Positions 40,862-50,955 of a stretch of DNA of 64,000 nucleotides are shown piece after piece. The DNA comes from Kosakonia sacchari SP1 (lineage in GTDB: Bacteria; Pseudomonadota; Gammaproteobacteria; Enterobacterales; Enterobacteriaceae): contig NZ_CP007215.2 in the NCBI RefSeq assembly GCF_000300455.3, positions 1,922,001 to 1,986,000 of the forward strand. Direction: 5' to 3'. A program made the translations under genes and the position numbers. Every line of letters begins with the position of its first letter. Position 1 is the first letter of the stretch. Below the pieces are notes generated by a model, which saw only the letters and a program-made list of their open reading frames with translations, did no database searches and was not told where the DNA came from.

Positions 40862-42304
40862 TTATTCTACGGTCAGAATTCGCGTAGTGTTCGTGGTGCC
40901 GATGGTGCTCATCACATCACCCTGAGTCACGATAACCAGGTCACCGGACAGCAAATAGCCTTTATCGCGCAGCAAGTTTACTGCGTCGTGAGCTGCTGTC
41001 ACGCCGTCATTTACGCTATCGAAATAGACCGGGGTGACGCCGCGATATAGGGCTGTCAGGTTGAGGGTACGCTCGTGGCGAGAGAGGGCGAAAATCGGCA
41101 AACCTGAACTGATGCGCGAGGTCATCAGCGCGGTGCGCCCCGATTCTGTCATCGAAATGATAGCGGTTACACCTTTCAGGTGGTTTGCCGCATACATGGC
41201 CGACATGGCAATCGCTTCTTCCACGTTATCGAATTGAATATCCAGGCGGTGCTTAGAGACGTTGATGCTTGGAATTTTTTCAGCGCCCAGACATACACGA
41301 GCCATTGCCGCAACGGTTTCGGACGGATACTGGCCTGCGGCAGTTTCGGCAGAGAGCATGACCGCATCGGTGCCGTCGAGCACGGCGTTGGCAACGTCCA
41401 TCACTTCCGCGCGCGTTGGCATCGGGTTAGTGATCATCGATTCCATCATTTGCGTCGCGGTGATCACCGCACGGTTCAGCTGGCGCGCGCGGCGGATCAG
41501 CGCTTTCTGGATACCAACCAGTTCCGGGTCACCGATTTCAACACCGAGATCGCCACGAGCGACCATTACTACGTCGGAGGCGAGGATCACATCATCCATC
41601 GCATCCTGATTGCAGACCGCTTCTGCACGCTCAACTTTTGCCACGATTTTGGCATCACAACCGGCATCGCGCGCCAGACGGCGAGCGTAGTTAAGATCTT
41701 CGCCGCAGCGCGGGAAGGATACGGCCAGGTAGTCAACGCCGATCAATGCAGCTGTTACGATATCCGCTTTGTCTTTTTCAGTCAGCGCTTCAGCAGAAAG
41801 GCCGCCGCCCAGCTTATTGATGCCTTTATTGTTCGACAGCGGGCCGCCAACGGTCACTTCGGTAAACACTTTCATGCCCTGGACTTCCAGCACTTTCAGC
41901 TGGACACGACCATCATCGAGCAGCAGGATATCGCCCGGCACGACATCAGCAGGCAAACCTTTGTAGTCGATGCCCACTTTTTCTTTGTCGCCTTCACCTT
42001 TACCAAGGTTGGCATCGAGCAGGAATTTATCCCCGATGTTCAGGAAAACTTTGCCTTCCTTAAAGGTGGAAACACGAATTTTTGGCCCTTGTAAATCGCC
42101 AAGGATAGCAACATGACGTCCCAGTTTTGCCGCAATCTCACGCACTTTATCCGCACGTAATTTATGATCTTCAGGTGTTCCGTGTGAGAAGTTCATACGT
42201 ACCACGTTAGCACCTGCAGCGATCACCTTCTCAAGGTTGTTATCGCGGTCAGTAGCCGGGCCTAAGGTGGTTACGATTTTGGTTCTGCGAAGCCTTCTGG
42301 ACAT
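40862..42304 (-). CDS. pykA: Pyruvate kinase II (PykA)
   Basis: A 480-aa glycolytic enzyme converting phosphoenolpyruvate and ADP to pyruvate and ATP. It matches E. coli PykA in length; visible motifs are [24 protein letters not shown] and ATQMMESMI. The start [11 protein letters not shown] has GGAG upstream; an in-frame ATG eight codons earlier lacks one. It is read from its own promoter downstream of hexR. Confidence 0.98.
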   Translation of the reverse strand: MSRRLRRTKIVTTLGPATDRDNNLEKVIAAGANVVRMNFSHGTPEDHKLRADKVREIAAKLGRHVAILGDLQGPKIRVSTFKEGKVFLNIGDKFLLDANLGKGEGDKEKVGIDYKGLPADVVPGDILLLDDGRVQLKVLEVQGMKVFTEVTVGGPLSNNKGINKLGGGLSAEALTEKDKADIVTAALIGVDYLAVSFPRCGEDLNYARRLARDAGCDAKIVAKVERAEAVCNQDAMDDVILASDVVMVARGDLGVEIGDPELVGIQKALIRRARQLNRAVITATQMMESMITNPMPTRAEVMDVANAVLDGTDAVMLSAETAAGQYPSETVAAMARVCLGAEKIPSINVSKHRLDIQFDNVEEAIAMSAMYAANHLKGVTAIISMTESGRTALMTSRISSGLPIFALSRHERTLNLTALYRGVTPVYFDSVNDGVTAAHDAVNLLRDKGYLLSGDLVIVTQGDVMSTIGTTNTTRILTVE

Positions 42305-42430
42305 GTAATACTCCGTTGACTGAAACAACTTGGTGTTGCGTGAACATAAATCCGGTCATTTGGCGCCCTGCTGTGAAGGGCGGTGTGTCAGATCGGACAG
42401 CGTAAGAGGTTACCGCTTTTATATTTACTA

Positions 42431-43300
42431 TTAGTGGTTATCGCTTTTAATAAGCAGCTCTTTATCAAAACGCGATTCTTTCAGTGCTTCTTTGACTCGC
42501 TTCAAGTTATCCCTGAATTTTGCTCCCCGACGCAATGTGAAGCCTGTTGCCAGCACATCAATAACCGTGAGTTGCGCAAGACGAGAAACCATTGGCATAT
42601 AAATATCTGTATCTTCCGGAACATCCAGAGTGATAGCAAGCGTTGCCTCACGCGCCAGCGGCGTTCCTGCGGACGTAAGGGCTATCACCATGGCATCGTT
42701 TTCACGCGCCAGTTGCGCAAGTTCTACTAAATTCTTGGTTCTTCCGGTATGTGAAATCAACACAACCACGTCATCGTCGCTACAATTCATACAACTCATG
42801 CGTTGCAACACAATGTCATCGGAGTAGACCACCGGCACATTGAAGCGGAAAAATTTGTTCATCGCATCATGCGCAACGGCGGCAGAAGAACCAAGGCCAA
42901 AGAAGGCAATTTTTTTCGCCTGTGTCAGTAAATCTACGGCGCGGTTTACCGCTGCCATATCCAGTGACTGGCGCACATGGTCGAGACTGGCCATCGCGGA
43001 TTCGAAGATTTTGCCGGTATAGGCTTCAACACTGTCATCTTCATCAACATTTCGATTAACATAGGGCGTGCCGTTGGCGAGGCTTTGCGCCAGATGCAGT
43101 TTGAAATCGGGGAAGCCCCGGGTGTCGAGGCTGCGGCAGAAACGGTTCACTGTTGGTTCGCTAACATCCGCTTCTTGCGCAAGTGCGGCAATGCTTGAGT
43201 GGATGGCCTGGTCCGGCGCGGCGAGGATCACTTCCGCCACTTTACGCTCGGATTTGCTAAGGTGTTCCAGCCGTGACTGGATTTTTTCCAGCATATTCAT
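42431..43300 (-). CDS. hexR: HexR transcriptional repressor of central carbon genes
   Basis: A 289-aa RpiR-family regulator. The N-terminal helix-turn-helix (1-~77, ADVSEPTVNRFCRSL) is joined to a C-terminal SIS sugar-phosphate domain (~120-260, FFGLGSSAAVAHDA). In relatives, KDPG releases HexR from DNA. It is divergent from zwf, whose promoter region carries a perfect HexR palindrome, so it very likely controls zwf. Same length as E. coli HexR. Confidence 0.96.
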   Translation of the reverse strand: MNMLEKIQSRLEHLSKSERKVAEVILAAPDQAIHSSIAALAQEADVSEPTVNRFCRSLDTRGFPDFKLHLAQSLANGTPYVNRNVDEDDSVEAYTGKIFESAMASLDHVRQSLDMAAVNRAVDLLTQAKKIAFFGLGSSAAVAHDAMNKFFRFNVPVVYSDDIVLQRMSCMNCSDDDVVVLISHTGRTKNLVELAQLARENDAMVIALTSAGTPLAREATLAITLDVPEDTDIYMPMVSRLAQLTVIDVLATGFTLRRGAKFRDNLKRVKEALKESRFDKELLIKSDNH

Positions 43301-43570
43301 GGGTGATAAACGCTCATGGTAAAACGATTACACCAATAGATGGAATCGTGATGCGGTTTAGCTTGATATTACCCCTGCGACGCGCAGAAAGGTAAGTCGT
43401 GATGAGAAATGTTGTTGTTTTTTTTCATTACATGATCAGAGTCGGATTTTACCGGCTGTGTATTGGGCAAATATCCCGCTTTATCAGGGCGAAAGAACAG
43501 TTTTTTCGTCACAACAATATAACGCACGTCCTGACAAGGCTTAACAGTTTCGGGAATTACGTAAAAGCAG

Positions 43571-43595
43571 TACAGTGCACTGTAATAAAATTACA
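43571..43595. promoter_or_regulatory. HexR operator and adjoining palindrome upstream of zwf
   Basis: TGTAATAAAATTACA (43581-43595) is a palindromic HexR-type site 48 bp before zwf. A perfect 14-bp palindrome TACAGTGCACTGTA (43571-43584) overlaps its left end. The remainder of the 342-bp hexR-zwf gap has no gene; CGCACGTCCTGACAAGG near 43523 loosely resembles a Sox/Mar box, as expected for zwf, but is only a weak match. Confidence 0.8.
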
Positions 43596-43642
43596 ACTGA
43601 GGCCTGGCTGAAGCTCCAGGATAGCCAACTGAGGAGAAAGAC

Positions 43643-45118
43643 ATGGCGGTAATACAAACAGCCCAGGCGTGTGACCTGGTCATTTTCGGCGCCAAGGGCG
43701 ACCTTGCCCGTCGGAAATTGCTGCCTTCCCTGTACCAACTGGAAAAAGCGGGCCAAATTCACCCGGAGACACGAATTCTGGGCGTGGGCCGCGCTGATTG
43801 GGATAAGGAAGCGTATACCAAGGTTGTTCGCGAAGCGCTTGAAACCTTTATGAAGGAGAAGATCGACGAGAGCCTGTGGGACAAGCTGAGTGGTCGTCTG
43901 GATTTTTGCAATCTGGACGTCAACGAAACGTCCGCATTCAAACGTCTCGGCGCGATGCTGGATCAAAAAAATCGCACTACCATCAACTATTTCGCCATGC
44001 CGCCAAGCACCTTTGGCGCAATCTGCAAAGGCCTGGGTGAAGCCAAACTGAACGCCAAACCGGCGCGCGTGGTAATGGAAAAACCGCTGGGGACTTCGCT
44101 TGCCACATCGCGGGAAATCAATGACCAGGTGGGCGAGTTTTTCGAAGAGTGCCAGGTTTATCGTATCGACCACTACCTTGGTAAAGAGACGGTGCTCAAC
44201 CTGCTGGCGCTGCGTTTTGCGAACTCTCTTTTCGTCAATAACTGGGACAATCGCACCATCGATCACGTTGAAATCACCGTGGCGGAAGAGGTGGGCATTG
44301 AAGGGCGCTGGGGCTATTTCGACCAGGCCGGGCAGATGCGCGATATGATCCAGAACCACCTGCTGCAAATTCTGTGCATGATTGCCATGTCGCCGCCGTC
44401 CGATCTGAGCGCCGACAGCATTCGTGACGAGAAAGTAAAAGTATTGAAGTCGCTGCGCCGTATTGATCGCACCAACGTGCGTGAAAAAACCGTACGCGGC
44501 CAGTACAGCGCCGGTTTCGCCCAGGGCAAAAAAGTACCGGGCTATCTGGAAGAAGAGGGTGCGAATAAGACCAGTAACACCGAAACGTTTGTTGCTATCC
44601 GTGTCGATATTGATAACTGGCGTTGGGCGGGTGTGCCGTTCTACCTGCGCACCGGTAAGCGTCTGCCGACCAAGTGTTCTGAAGTAGTTGTTTACTTTAA
44701 AACACCGGAACTGAATCTGTTCAAAGAGTCCTGGCAGGATCTGCCACAGAACAAGCTGACTATTCGCCTGCAGCCGGACGAAGGGGTGGATATCCAGGTG
44801 CTGAACAAAGTGCCGGGTCTCGATCACAAACACAATCTGCAAATCACCAAGCTGGATCTGAGCTATTCCGAAACGTTCAATCAGACGCATCTGGCAGATG
44901 CCTATGAGCGTCTGTTACTGGAAACGATGCGCGGCATTCAGGCGCTGTTTGTGCGCCGTGACGAAGTGGAAGAAGCCTGGAAATGGGTCGATTCCATCAC
45001 GGAAGCCTGGGCGGCGGATAACGACTCGCCGAAACCTTACCAGGCGGGAACCTGGGGGCCAGTGGCCTCGGTGGCCATGATCACCCGTGATGGCCGTTCC
45101 TGGAACGAGTTTGAGTGA
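43643..45118 (+). CDS. zwf: Glucose-6-phosphate 1-dehydrogenase
   Basis: A 491-aa NADP-dependent enzyme, equal to E. coli Zwf, starting the pentose phosphate and Entner-Doudoroff routes. The N-terminal Rossmann motif [12 protein letters not shown] and the active-site motif [10 protein letters not shown] are intact. Ribosome site GAGGAGA. It lies upstream of edd-eda, and all three serve glucose-6-phosphate breakdown to pyruvate and glyceraldehyde-3-phosphate. Confidence 0.98.
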   Translation: MAVIQTAQACDLVIFGAKGDLARRKLLPSLYQLEKAGQIHPETRILGVGRADWDKEAYTKVVREALETFMKEKIDESLWDKLSGRLDFCNLDVNETSAFKRLGAMLDQKNRTTINYFAMPPSTFGAICKGLGEAKLNAKPARVVMEKPLGTSLATSREINDQVGEFFEECQVYRIDHYLGKETVLNLLALRFANSLFVNNWDNRTIDHVEITVAEEVGIEGRWGYFDQAGQMRDMIQNHLLQILCMIAMSPPSDLSADSIRDEKVKVLKSLRRIDRTNVREKTVRGQYSAGFAQGKKVPGYLEEEGANKTSNTETFVAIRVDIDNWRWAGVPFYLRTGKRLPTKCSEVVVYFKTPELNLFKESWQDLPQNKLTIRLQPDEGVDIQVLNKVPGLDHKHNLQITKLDLSYSETFNQTHLADAYERLLLETMRGIQALFVRRDEVEEAWKWVDSITEAWAADNDSPKPYQAGTWGPVASVAMITRDGRSWNEFE

Positions 45119-45142
45119 TTAGCTGTCGGTTAAAGTTGCGCA

Positions 45143-45158
45143 ATTTTACCGGTAACAT
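45143..45158. promoter_or_regulatory. Candidate GntR operator upstream of edd
   Basis: ATTTTACCGGTAACAT differs at one position from the palindromic GntR site ATGTTACCGGTAACAT. It is 195 bp before edd and just after zwf. GntR control of edd-eda by gluconate is known in E. coli; the exact site equivalence here is inferred. Confidence 0.6.
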
Positions 45159-45196
45159 GATCTAACTCAGCTATCCGAACAATTTTTCATCTTTCA

Positions 45197-45231
45197 AGCC
45201 CCGACTGGATTCACCAGCGGGGCTTTTTTTA
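45197..45231 (+). terminator. Terminator of zwf
   Basis: Stem AGCCCCG(A)CTGG / CCAGCGGGGCT with a one-base bulge and a T-run, between zwf and edd. Confidence 0.85.
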
Positions 45232-45352
45232 TTACACTGGCTGAAGCGATTTTGCCTTTGGGGCGCGGCGCTCTGGTGTTTTCAGCTTGTTACGTAAAGC
45301 TAATCGCACTGTTAACGCGGCTTCCCCGGACAGATAAATTTCAGGAGCCTCT

Positions 45353-47164
45353 ATGAACCCGACAATGTTACGCGTAACAAATCGAATTATTGAACGTTCG
45401 CGTGAAACCCGCTCAGCCTATCTGGCGCGTATTGAACAAGCGAAAAGCGATACCGTACGCCGTTCAACACTCGCCTGCGGTAACCTGGCGCACGGTTTTG
45501 CTGCTTGCCAGCCCGATGATAAAGCCTCCCTCAAAAGCATGTTGCGCAACAACATTGCGATCATCACCTCTTATAACGACATGCTCTCTGCGCATCAGCC
45601 TTACGAGGTCTATCCGGATATTATTCGTAAAGCACTGCACTCTGTGAATGCAGTCGGGCAGGTGGCGGGGGGTGTTCCGGCCATGTGCGATGGTGTTACG
45701 CAAGGTCAGGACGGGATGGAGTTGTCCTTACTGAGCCGCGAAGTGATTGCTATGTCTGCCGCAGTAGGCCTGTCACACAATATGTTTGATGGTGCGCTGT
45801 ATCTGGGTGTGTGCGACAAAATCGTCCCAGGGCTGGCAATGGCAGCATTGTCGTTTGGCCACCTGCCGGCAGTGTTTGTGCCATCAGGTCCGATGGCGAG
45901 CGGCCTGGCCAACAAAGAGAAAGTGCGTATCCGCCAGCTTTATGCTGAAGGTAAAGTCGATCGCATGGCACTGCTGGAATCAGAAGCCGCGTCCTATCAT
46001 GAACCAGGCACCTGTACGTTCTACGGTACCGCCAACACCAACCAGATGGTGATTGAGTTTATGGGCATGCAGTTGCCGGGTTCCTCGTTCGTACACCCGG
46101 ATGCGCCGTTGCGCAAAGCGTTGACAGAAGCGGCGGCTCGCCAGGTAACGCGCCTCACCGGCAATGGCAACGAATGGATGCCGCTTGGCAAAATGATTGA
46201 TGAAAAAGTTGTGGTCAACGGTATTGTTTCGCTGCTGGCGACCGGCGGTTCGACTAACCATACTATGCATCTGGTAGCGATGGCGCGTGCGGCGGGCATC
46301 ATCATTAACTGGGATGATTTCTCCGATCTCTCTGATGTTGTTCCTTTACTGGCGCGCCTCTACCCGAATGGCCCGGCGGATATTAACCACTTCCAGGCCG
46401 CAGGCGGTGTGCCGGTATTATTGCGTGAGTTGCTGAAAGGTGGCCTGCTGCATGAAGATGTCAATACGGTCGCAGGTTTTGGTCTGGCGCGTTATACCCA
46501 CGAACCGTGGCTCAATAACGGCGAGCTTGACTGGCGTGATGGCGCAGCCGCGTCGCTGGATGACAACGTGATCGCCAGCATTGATAAACCGTTTTCTAAA
46601 CATGGCGGCACCAAAGTGCTGAGCGGCAACCTCGGACGCGCGGTAATGAAAACCTCCGCCGTACCGGTAGAAAACCAGGTGATTGAAGCACCAGCGGTGA
46701 TTTTTGAAAGCCAGCATGACGTGCTGCCCGCATTTGAGGCAGGGCTGCTGGATCGCGATTGTGTGGTCGTTGTTCGTCATCAGGGGCCAAAAGCGAACGG
46801 TATGCCAGAATTACATAAACTCATGCCGCCACTTGGTGTATTATTGGACCGCCGTTTCAAAATTGCATTAGTTACTGATGGACGGCTGTCAGGAGCATCA
46901 GGTAAAGTGCCGTCGGCAATTCACGTTACACCAGAAGCATATGATGGTGGGTTGCTGGCAAAAGTGCATGATGGCGACATGATTCGGGTTAACGGGCAGA
47001 CCGGCGAATTAACGCTGCTGGTTGATGACAACGTTCTTGCCGCACGTCAGCCACATATTCCTGACCTTAGCGCGATGCGCGTGGGCACAGGGCGTGAAAT
47101 GTTTGGTGCGCTGCGGGAAAAACTTTCCGGCGCGGAACAGGGCGCGACCTGTATCACTTTTTAA
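45353..47164 (+). CDS. edd: Phosphogluconate dehydratase (Entner-Doudoroff)
   Basis: A 603-aa iron-sulfur dehydratase of the IlvD/Edd family, converting 6-phosphogluconate to KDPG. Cluster-binding cysteines are visible in MCDGVTQG and in [15 protein letters not shown]; the C-terminal half has [23 protein letters not shown]. Same length as in E. coli. First gene of edd-eda, 38 bp before eda. Confidence 0.98.
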   Translation: MNPTMLRVTNRIIERSRETRSAYLARIEQAKSDTVRRSTLACGNLAHGFAACQPDDKASLKSMLRNNIAIITSYNDMLSAHQPYEVYPDIIRKALHSVNAVGQVAGGVPAMCDGVTQGQDGMELSLLSREVIAMSAAVGLSHNMFDGALYLGVCDKIVPGLAMAALSFGHLPAVFVPSGPMASGLANKEKVRIRQLYAEGKVDRMALLESEAASYHEPGTCTFYGTANTNQMVIEFMGMQLPGSSFVHPDAPLRKALTEAAARQVTRLTGNGNEWMPLGKMIDEKVVVNGIVSLLATGGSTNHTMHLVAMARAAGIIINWDDFSDLSDVVPLLARLYPNGPADINHFQAAGGVPVLLRELLKGGLLHEDVNTVAGFGLARYTHEPWLNNGELDWRDGAAASLDDNVIASIDKPFSKHGGTKVLSGNLGRAVMKTSAVPVENQVIEAPAVIFESQHDVLPAFEAGLLDRDCVVVVRHQGPKANGMPELHKLMPPLGVLLDRRFKIALVTDGRLSGASGKVPSAIHVTPEAYDGGLLAKVHDGDMIRVNGQTGELTLLVDDNVLAARQPHIPDLSAMRVGTGREMFGALREKLSGAEQGATCITF

Positions 47165-47202
47165 GACGACAAGATTTTAGTTCTGGCGAGAGAAAAACAC
47201 TG

Positions 47203-47844
47203 ATGAAAAACTGGAAAACGAGTGCAGAAGCAATCCTGAAAACGGGGCCGGTAGTGCCGGTAATCGTAGTGAATAAACTGGAGCACGCCGTACCGATGGC
47301 GAAAGCGCTGGTTGCAGGTGGTGTTCGCGTTCTGGAAGTGACTCTGCGTACGGCTTGCGCTATCGACGCTATTCGCGCTATCGCGAAGGAAGTGCCGGAC
47401 GCGATTATCGGTGCTGGTACTGTGCTGAACCCGCAGCAACTGGCAGAAGTAACCGCTGCTGGTGCACAATTTGCTATCAGCCCTGGCCTGACCGAGCCGC
47501 TGCTGAAAGCCGCGACTGAAGGTACTATCCCGTTGATCCCGGGGATCAGCACCGTTTCTGAACTGATGCTGGGTATGGACTACGGTCTGAAAGAGTTTAA
47601 ATTCTTCCCGGCGGAAGCCAATGGCGGCACCAAAGCGCTGCAGGCGATTGCGGGTCCGTTCTCGCAGGTACGTTTCTGCCCGACTGGCGGCATTTCTCCG
47701 GCTAACTACCGTGATTATCTGGCGCTGAAAAGCGTGCTATGTATCGGTGGTTCCTGGCTGGTGCCGGCCGATGCGCTGGAAGCAGGCGACTACGATCGCA
47801 TCACTAAACTGGCTCGCGAAGCAGTAGAAGGCGCGAAACAGTAA
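47203..47844 (+). CDS. eda: KDPG/KHG aldolase Eda
   Basis: A 213-aa class I aldolase splitting KDPG to pyruvate and glyceraldehyde-3-phosphate. The Schiff-base lysine is in [12 protein letters not shown] and the general-base glutamate in VLEVTLRT. It is also the final step for the keto-deoxy-uronates released by rhamnogalacturonan breakdown (rhiN, this window). A terminator follows. Confidence 0.98.
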   Translation: MKNWKTSAEAILKTGPVVPVIVVNKLEHAVPMAKALVAGGVRVLEVTLRTACAIDAIRAIAKEVPDAIIGAGTVLNPQQLAEVTAAGAQFAISPGLTEPLLKAATEGTIPLIPGISTVSELMLGMDYGLKEFKFFPAEANGGTKALQAIAGPFSQVRFCPTGGISPANYRDYLALKSVLCIGGSWLVPADALEAGDYDRITKLAREAVEGAKQ

Positions 47845-47877
47845 TTTTCGGCGGGTCCGAAGTGAAGTCTGCCTGAT

Positions 47878-47915
47878 AAAAAGCCCAGTCAGCTAACGCC
47901 GACCGGGCTTTTTTA
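47878..47915 (+). terminator. Terminator of edd-eda
   Basis: AAAAAGCCC (47878-47886) pairs with GGGCTTTTT (47905-47913), with additional imperfect pairs inside and T's following. Confidence 0.82.
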
Positions 47916-48065
47916 TGGTTTTGATTCGTCCAGGGCTACGGACATCAAAAGATGCGACTCCGTTTATTGCCCCCGGATTTAGTTCTCAAGGGGCTGGCAG
48001 GTACTTCTGTGAGAGTTGTCTACGCATCCAGGCAGCAATCAATGCCGCCTGCAGGGAGAAGCAGA

Positions 48066-49244
48066 TTACCCGTTGACCTTCACCGCCGCGGCCGCCGCAA
48101 CCGCGTATTCCACCGCTTTTTCTACGTTGTCTGCCACGGCCAGCGCGACGCCCATACGGCGGGAACCCGCGATTTCCGGCTTACCAAACAGACGCAACTG
48201 CACGCCAGCACCGACGGCGTTGTTTACGTTATCAAAGGTGACATTCTGGCTGGTCAAGTGCGGCAGGATCACGGCCGAAGCAGATGGACCATACTGGCGA
48301 ATTGCCCCAATGGGCATGCCGAGAAACGCGCGGACATGCAGGGCAAACTCGGAAAGATCCTGTGAAATCAGAGTCACCATGCCGGTATCGTGCGGGCGCG
48401 GAGAAACTTCGCTGAAGATAACGTCATCGCCGCACACAAAAAGCTCAACGCCAAACAGACCGTAACCGCCAAGCGCCAGCACCACTTTGCTGGCAATAGC
48501 TTGCGCGCGCTCCAGCGCCAGGGGCGACATTTGTTGCGGTTGCCAGGATTCGCGATAGTCGCCATCTTCCTGGCGATGGCCGACCGGTGCGCAGAAATGT
48601 ACGCCGTCGACGGCGCTGATGGTCAGCAGCGTGATTTCAAAATCAAAATTGACCACGCCTTCAACAATGACGCGCCCGGCACCGGCACGACCACCTTGCT
48701 GGGCATATTCCCAGGCGCTTGCTAACTGATCGGCGCTTTTAATAAAGCTCTGGCCTTTACCGGAGGAGCTCATCACCGGTTTTACAATACAGGGCAAGCC
48801 TATCTCCGCGACGGCTTGCTGAAATGCAGCTTCACTGTCGGCAAAGCGGTAGCTGGAGGTCGGCAACTGTAACTCTTCAGCCGCCAGGCGGCGGATACCT
48901 TCACGATTCATCGTAAGCCGGGTGGCGCGAGCGCAGGGGACGACATGCTGACCCTTCGCTTCCAGCTCTATCAGCATATCGGTGGCGATAGCTTCGATTT
49001 CCGGCACGATAAAGTGAGGTTTTTCTTGTTCAACCAGCGCTTTTAACGCCGCGCCATCAAGCATATTGATAACATGCGAACGATGCGCAACATGCATCGC
49101 AGGTGCATCGGGATAGCGATCCACGGCGATCACTTCAATACCCAAACGCTGACATTCGATGGCAACTTCCTTGCCCAATTCGCCAGAGCCTAATAACATC
49201 ACGCGGGTTGCTGCAGGGCGCAGCGCGGTTCCTAAAAGAGTCAT
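48066..49244 (-). CDS. purT: Formate-dependent phosphoribosylglycinamide formyltransferase PurT
   Basis: A 392-aa ATP-grasp enzyme, equal to E. coli PurT, making formyl-GAR from GAR, formate and ATP in purine synthesis. The N-terminal pre-ATP-grasp motif [16 protein letters not shown] and the ATP-binding loop [10 protein letters not shown] are visible. A PurR box lies 39 bp upstream of the start. The 150 bp between it and eda hold nothing recognised. Confidence 0.97.
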   Translation of the reverse strand: MTLLGTALRPAATRVMLLGSGELGKEVAIECQRLGIEVIAVDRYPDAPAMHVAHRSHVINMLDGAALKALVEQEKPHFIVPEIEAIATDMLIELEAKGQHVVPCARATRLTMNREGIRRLAAEELQLPTSSYRFADSEAAFQQAVAEIGLPCIVKPVMSSSGKGQSFIKSADQLASAWEYAQQGGRAGAGRVIVEGVVNFDFEITLLTISAVDGVHFCAPVGHRQEDGDYRESWQPQQMSPLALERAQAIASKVVLALGGYGLFGVELFVCGDDVIFSEVSPRPHDTGMVTLISQDLSEFALHVRAFLGMPIGAIRQYGPSASAVILPHLTSQNVTFDNVNNAVGAGVQLRLFGKPEIAGSRRMGVALAVADNVEKAVEYAVAAAAAVKVNG

Positions 49245-49282
49245 AGCATCGTACCGTTAGCAAAAATTTGCGCGCAGTATAA

Positions 49283-49298
49283 ACGAAAACGTTTGCGT
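49283..49298. promoter_or_regulatory. PurR operator of purT
   Basis: ACGAAAACGTTTGCGT is the reverse complement of ACGCAAACGTTTTCGT, a full match to the PurR box. It would couple purT to hypoxanthine/guanine levels. Confidence 0.9.
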
Positions 49299-49342
49299 CT
49301 GTCTTTTATCACTTGCGGTGGTTTTTTCAACGCGCTACTATA

Positions 49343-49358
49343 CTGTATAAATAAACAG
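49343..49358. promoter_or_regulatory. LexA (SOS) box of yebG
   Basis: CTGTATAAATAAACAG fits CTG-N10-CAG with an AT-rich spacer; it lies 17 bp before yebG, a known SOS gene in E. coli. Confidence 0.9.
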
Positions 49359-49375
49359 TTAAATGAGGCTGCATC

Positions 49376-49714
49376 ATGGCGGTAGAAGTTAAATACGTAG
49401 TCATTCGTGAAGGTGAGGAAAAAATGTCTTTTGCCAGCAAAAAGGAAGCCGATGCTTACGATAAGATGCTCGATCTGGCCGAAGTGCTCGGTGATTGGCT
49501 TGCAACAGGGCCGGTAGATCTGGAAGACAACGCGCGCGATCAGATGGCGTTGTGGCTTGCCGAGCAAAAAGAGGCGCTTAACAGCATCCTGAAATCCGGT
49601 AAGTTACCGGGTGCTGAAGCTGAAGACGCGACTGCATCGGTTGACTCTTCTGATTCAGAAACGGCTGACACTGTGGATATCAAAACTGCAGCGAAGCGCG
49701 TGAAAGTCGCCTGA
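49376..49714 (+). CDS. yebG: SOS-induced protein YebG
   Basis: A 112-aa cytoplasmic protein, DNA-damage inducible in E. coli, molecular role unknown. The N-terminal ~75 residues (MAVEVKYVVIREGEEKMSFASKKEADAYDKMLD) are conserved. The C-terminal tail is longer than in E. coli (96 aa) and is acidic and Ser/Thr-rich, ending in the basic KTAAKRVKVA. LexA box upstream; divergent from purT. Confidence 0.93.
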   Translation: MAVEVKYVVIREGEEKMSFASKKEADAYDKMLDLAEVLGDWLATGPVDLEDNARDQMALWLAEQKEALNSILKSGKLPGAEAEDATASVDSSDSETADTVDIKTAAKRVKVA

Positions 49715-49772
49715 TCTTGCACTGCCAGCAATTTGTACCATGCTTTGAAGGGATAAAAACCAGGAGATAAGC

Positions 49773-50123
49773 ATGAAAATAGCAGGAGTTTTCGCCGGTC
49801 TGCTTTTGCTGGCAGGCAGCATTGCGGTGCATGCCGCCACGGATAAATCGGTGAAATTTCCCTCGTGCGAGGGACTCAAGGCAGACGGCATCGCCGCCAG
49901 TGTTAAGCGGGATTATCTGCAGAATCGCATTGTCCGTTGGGCTGACGATCAAAAGAAACTGGGGCAGGCCGATCCGGTCGCCTGGGTCAATCCGAAGGAG
50001 ATTACTGGCAAGGATGATAAATGGGTAGTGCCGTTAACCGTACGCGGGAAAAGCACTGACATTCACTATCGAGTGACTATCAATTGTAAAGGCGGAACCG
50101 CGGAGTATCAGCCGCAATCGTAA
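49773..50123 (+). CDS. yebF: Secreted protein YebF
   Basis: A 116-aa protein (E. coli 118 aa). A signal peptide ends near AVHAA; the mature part has the two family cysteines (PSCEGLK and INCKGG) that form a disulfide, and a fold shared with colicin M immunity protein. In E. coli it is exported across the outer membrane into the medium. Function unknown. Ribosome site CAGGAGA. Confidence 0.93.
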   Translation: MKIAGVFAGLLLLAGSIAVHAATDKSVKFPSCEGLKADGIAASVKRDYLQNRIVRWADDQKKLGQADPVAWVNPKEITGKDDKWVVPLTVRGKSTDIHYRVTINCKGGTAEYQPQS

Positions 50124-50170
50124 CACCGCATTTTCCCATTCTTTTCAGATATAGACACTTCCTGACATCC

Positions 50171-50213
50171 CCCTCGCTTACTCTGTGCGCACAACTGTCA
50201 TGGTAAGCGAGGG
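50171..50213 (+). promoter_or_regulatory. Hairpin over the yebE ribosome binding site
   Basis: CCCTCGCTTAC (50171-50181) is perfectly complementary to GTAAGCGAGGG (50203-50213); the right arm contains the GCGAGGG ribosome site five bases before the yebE ATG. In mRNA this 11-bp stem would hide the site and could act as a thermal or factor-dependent switch, or the repeat could be a protein-binding palindrome. Confidence 0.6.
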
Positions 50214-50217
50214 TTCT

Positions 50218-50877
50218 ATGAGCTGGTTAAATCAACTGCAGTCGTTACTTGGTCAAAAAAGTGATACTCAGACGCCGTCATCAGGTGGGCAGGGGCTCAA
50301 CAATTTGTTGGTTCCGGGTGCATTAGGTGGCCTGGCGGGTCTGCTGGTCGCCAGTAAATCATCGCGTAAACTGCTCGCGAAATATGGTACTGGCGCTTTG
50401 CTGGTGGGCGGAGGTGCCGTTGCGGGCAGCGTATTGTGGAATAAGTACAAGGATCGCATCCGGGATGCGCATCAAGGCGAGCCGCAATTTGGTCAGCAAA
50501 ATACGCCTCTGGATGTACGCACTGAGCGGCTGATCCTGGCGCTGGTCTTCGCCGCTAAAAGCGACGGACACATTGATGATAAAGAACGCGCGGCGATAGA
50601 ACAGCAATTGCGTGAAGCGGGCGTGGAAGCGCAAGGACAGCAACTGGTAGCGAATGCCATAGACCAGCCGCTTGACCCCGCGCGTCTGGCACAGGGAGTG
50701 CAAAACGAAGAAGAAGCGCTGGAAGTTTACTTCCTCAGTTGCGCTGTTATCGATATCGATCACTTTATGGAACGCAGTTATTTGAACGCGCTGGGCGACG
50801 CGTTAAAAATTCCGCAAGACGTGCGTGAAGATATCGAGGCGGATCTCAAAAAGCAGAAATTAGCGCTTAGCTCATGA
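50218..50877 (+). CDS. yebE: Inner-membrane protein YebE (DUF533)
   Basis: A 219-aa protein, the length of E. coli YebE. It begins [12 protein letters not shown], has a Gly/Ala-rich membrane segment (~28-70) and a cytoplasmic C-terminal DUF533/TerB-like domain ([27 protein letters not shown]). In E. coli it belongs to the Cpx envelope-stress regulon; no clear CpxR repeat was seen here. The start was chosen by alignment and its ribosome site; an earlier ATG at 50185 lies inside the leader hairpin. Confidence 0.92.
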   Translation: MSWLNQLQSLLGQKSDTQTPSSGGQGLNNLLVPGALGGLAGLLVASKSSRKLLAKYGTGALLVGGGAVAGSVLWNKYKDRIRDAHQGEPQFGQQNTPLDVRTERLILALVFAAKSDGHIDDKERAAIEQQLREAGVEAQGQQLVANAIDQPLDPARLAQGVQNEEEALEVYFLSCAVIDIDHFMERSYLNALGDALKIPQDVREDIEADLKKQKLALSS

Positions 50878-50955
50878 TCTACATTACGTTTCGCTTGCAT
50901 CGCGCGTGGGTTTTGCCACCCTTATAGGTATGTAAAACCAAATAAGAATTGTGCT

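Noticed and set aside
41180-42094. 304-codon open frame opposite pykA
   Set aside because: Shadow of the pykA codon pattern; composition is not protein-like.
43541-44890. 449-codon open frame opposite zwf
   Set aside because: Antisense shadow of zwf that runs across the zwf promoter; no family resemblance.
45200-45215. Possible Cra site before edd
   Set aside because: Two mismatches to the consensus, and the bases are explained by the zwf terminator stem.
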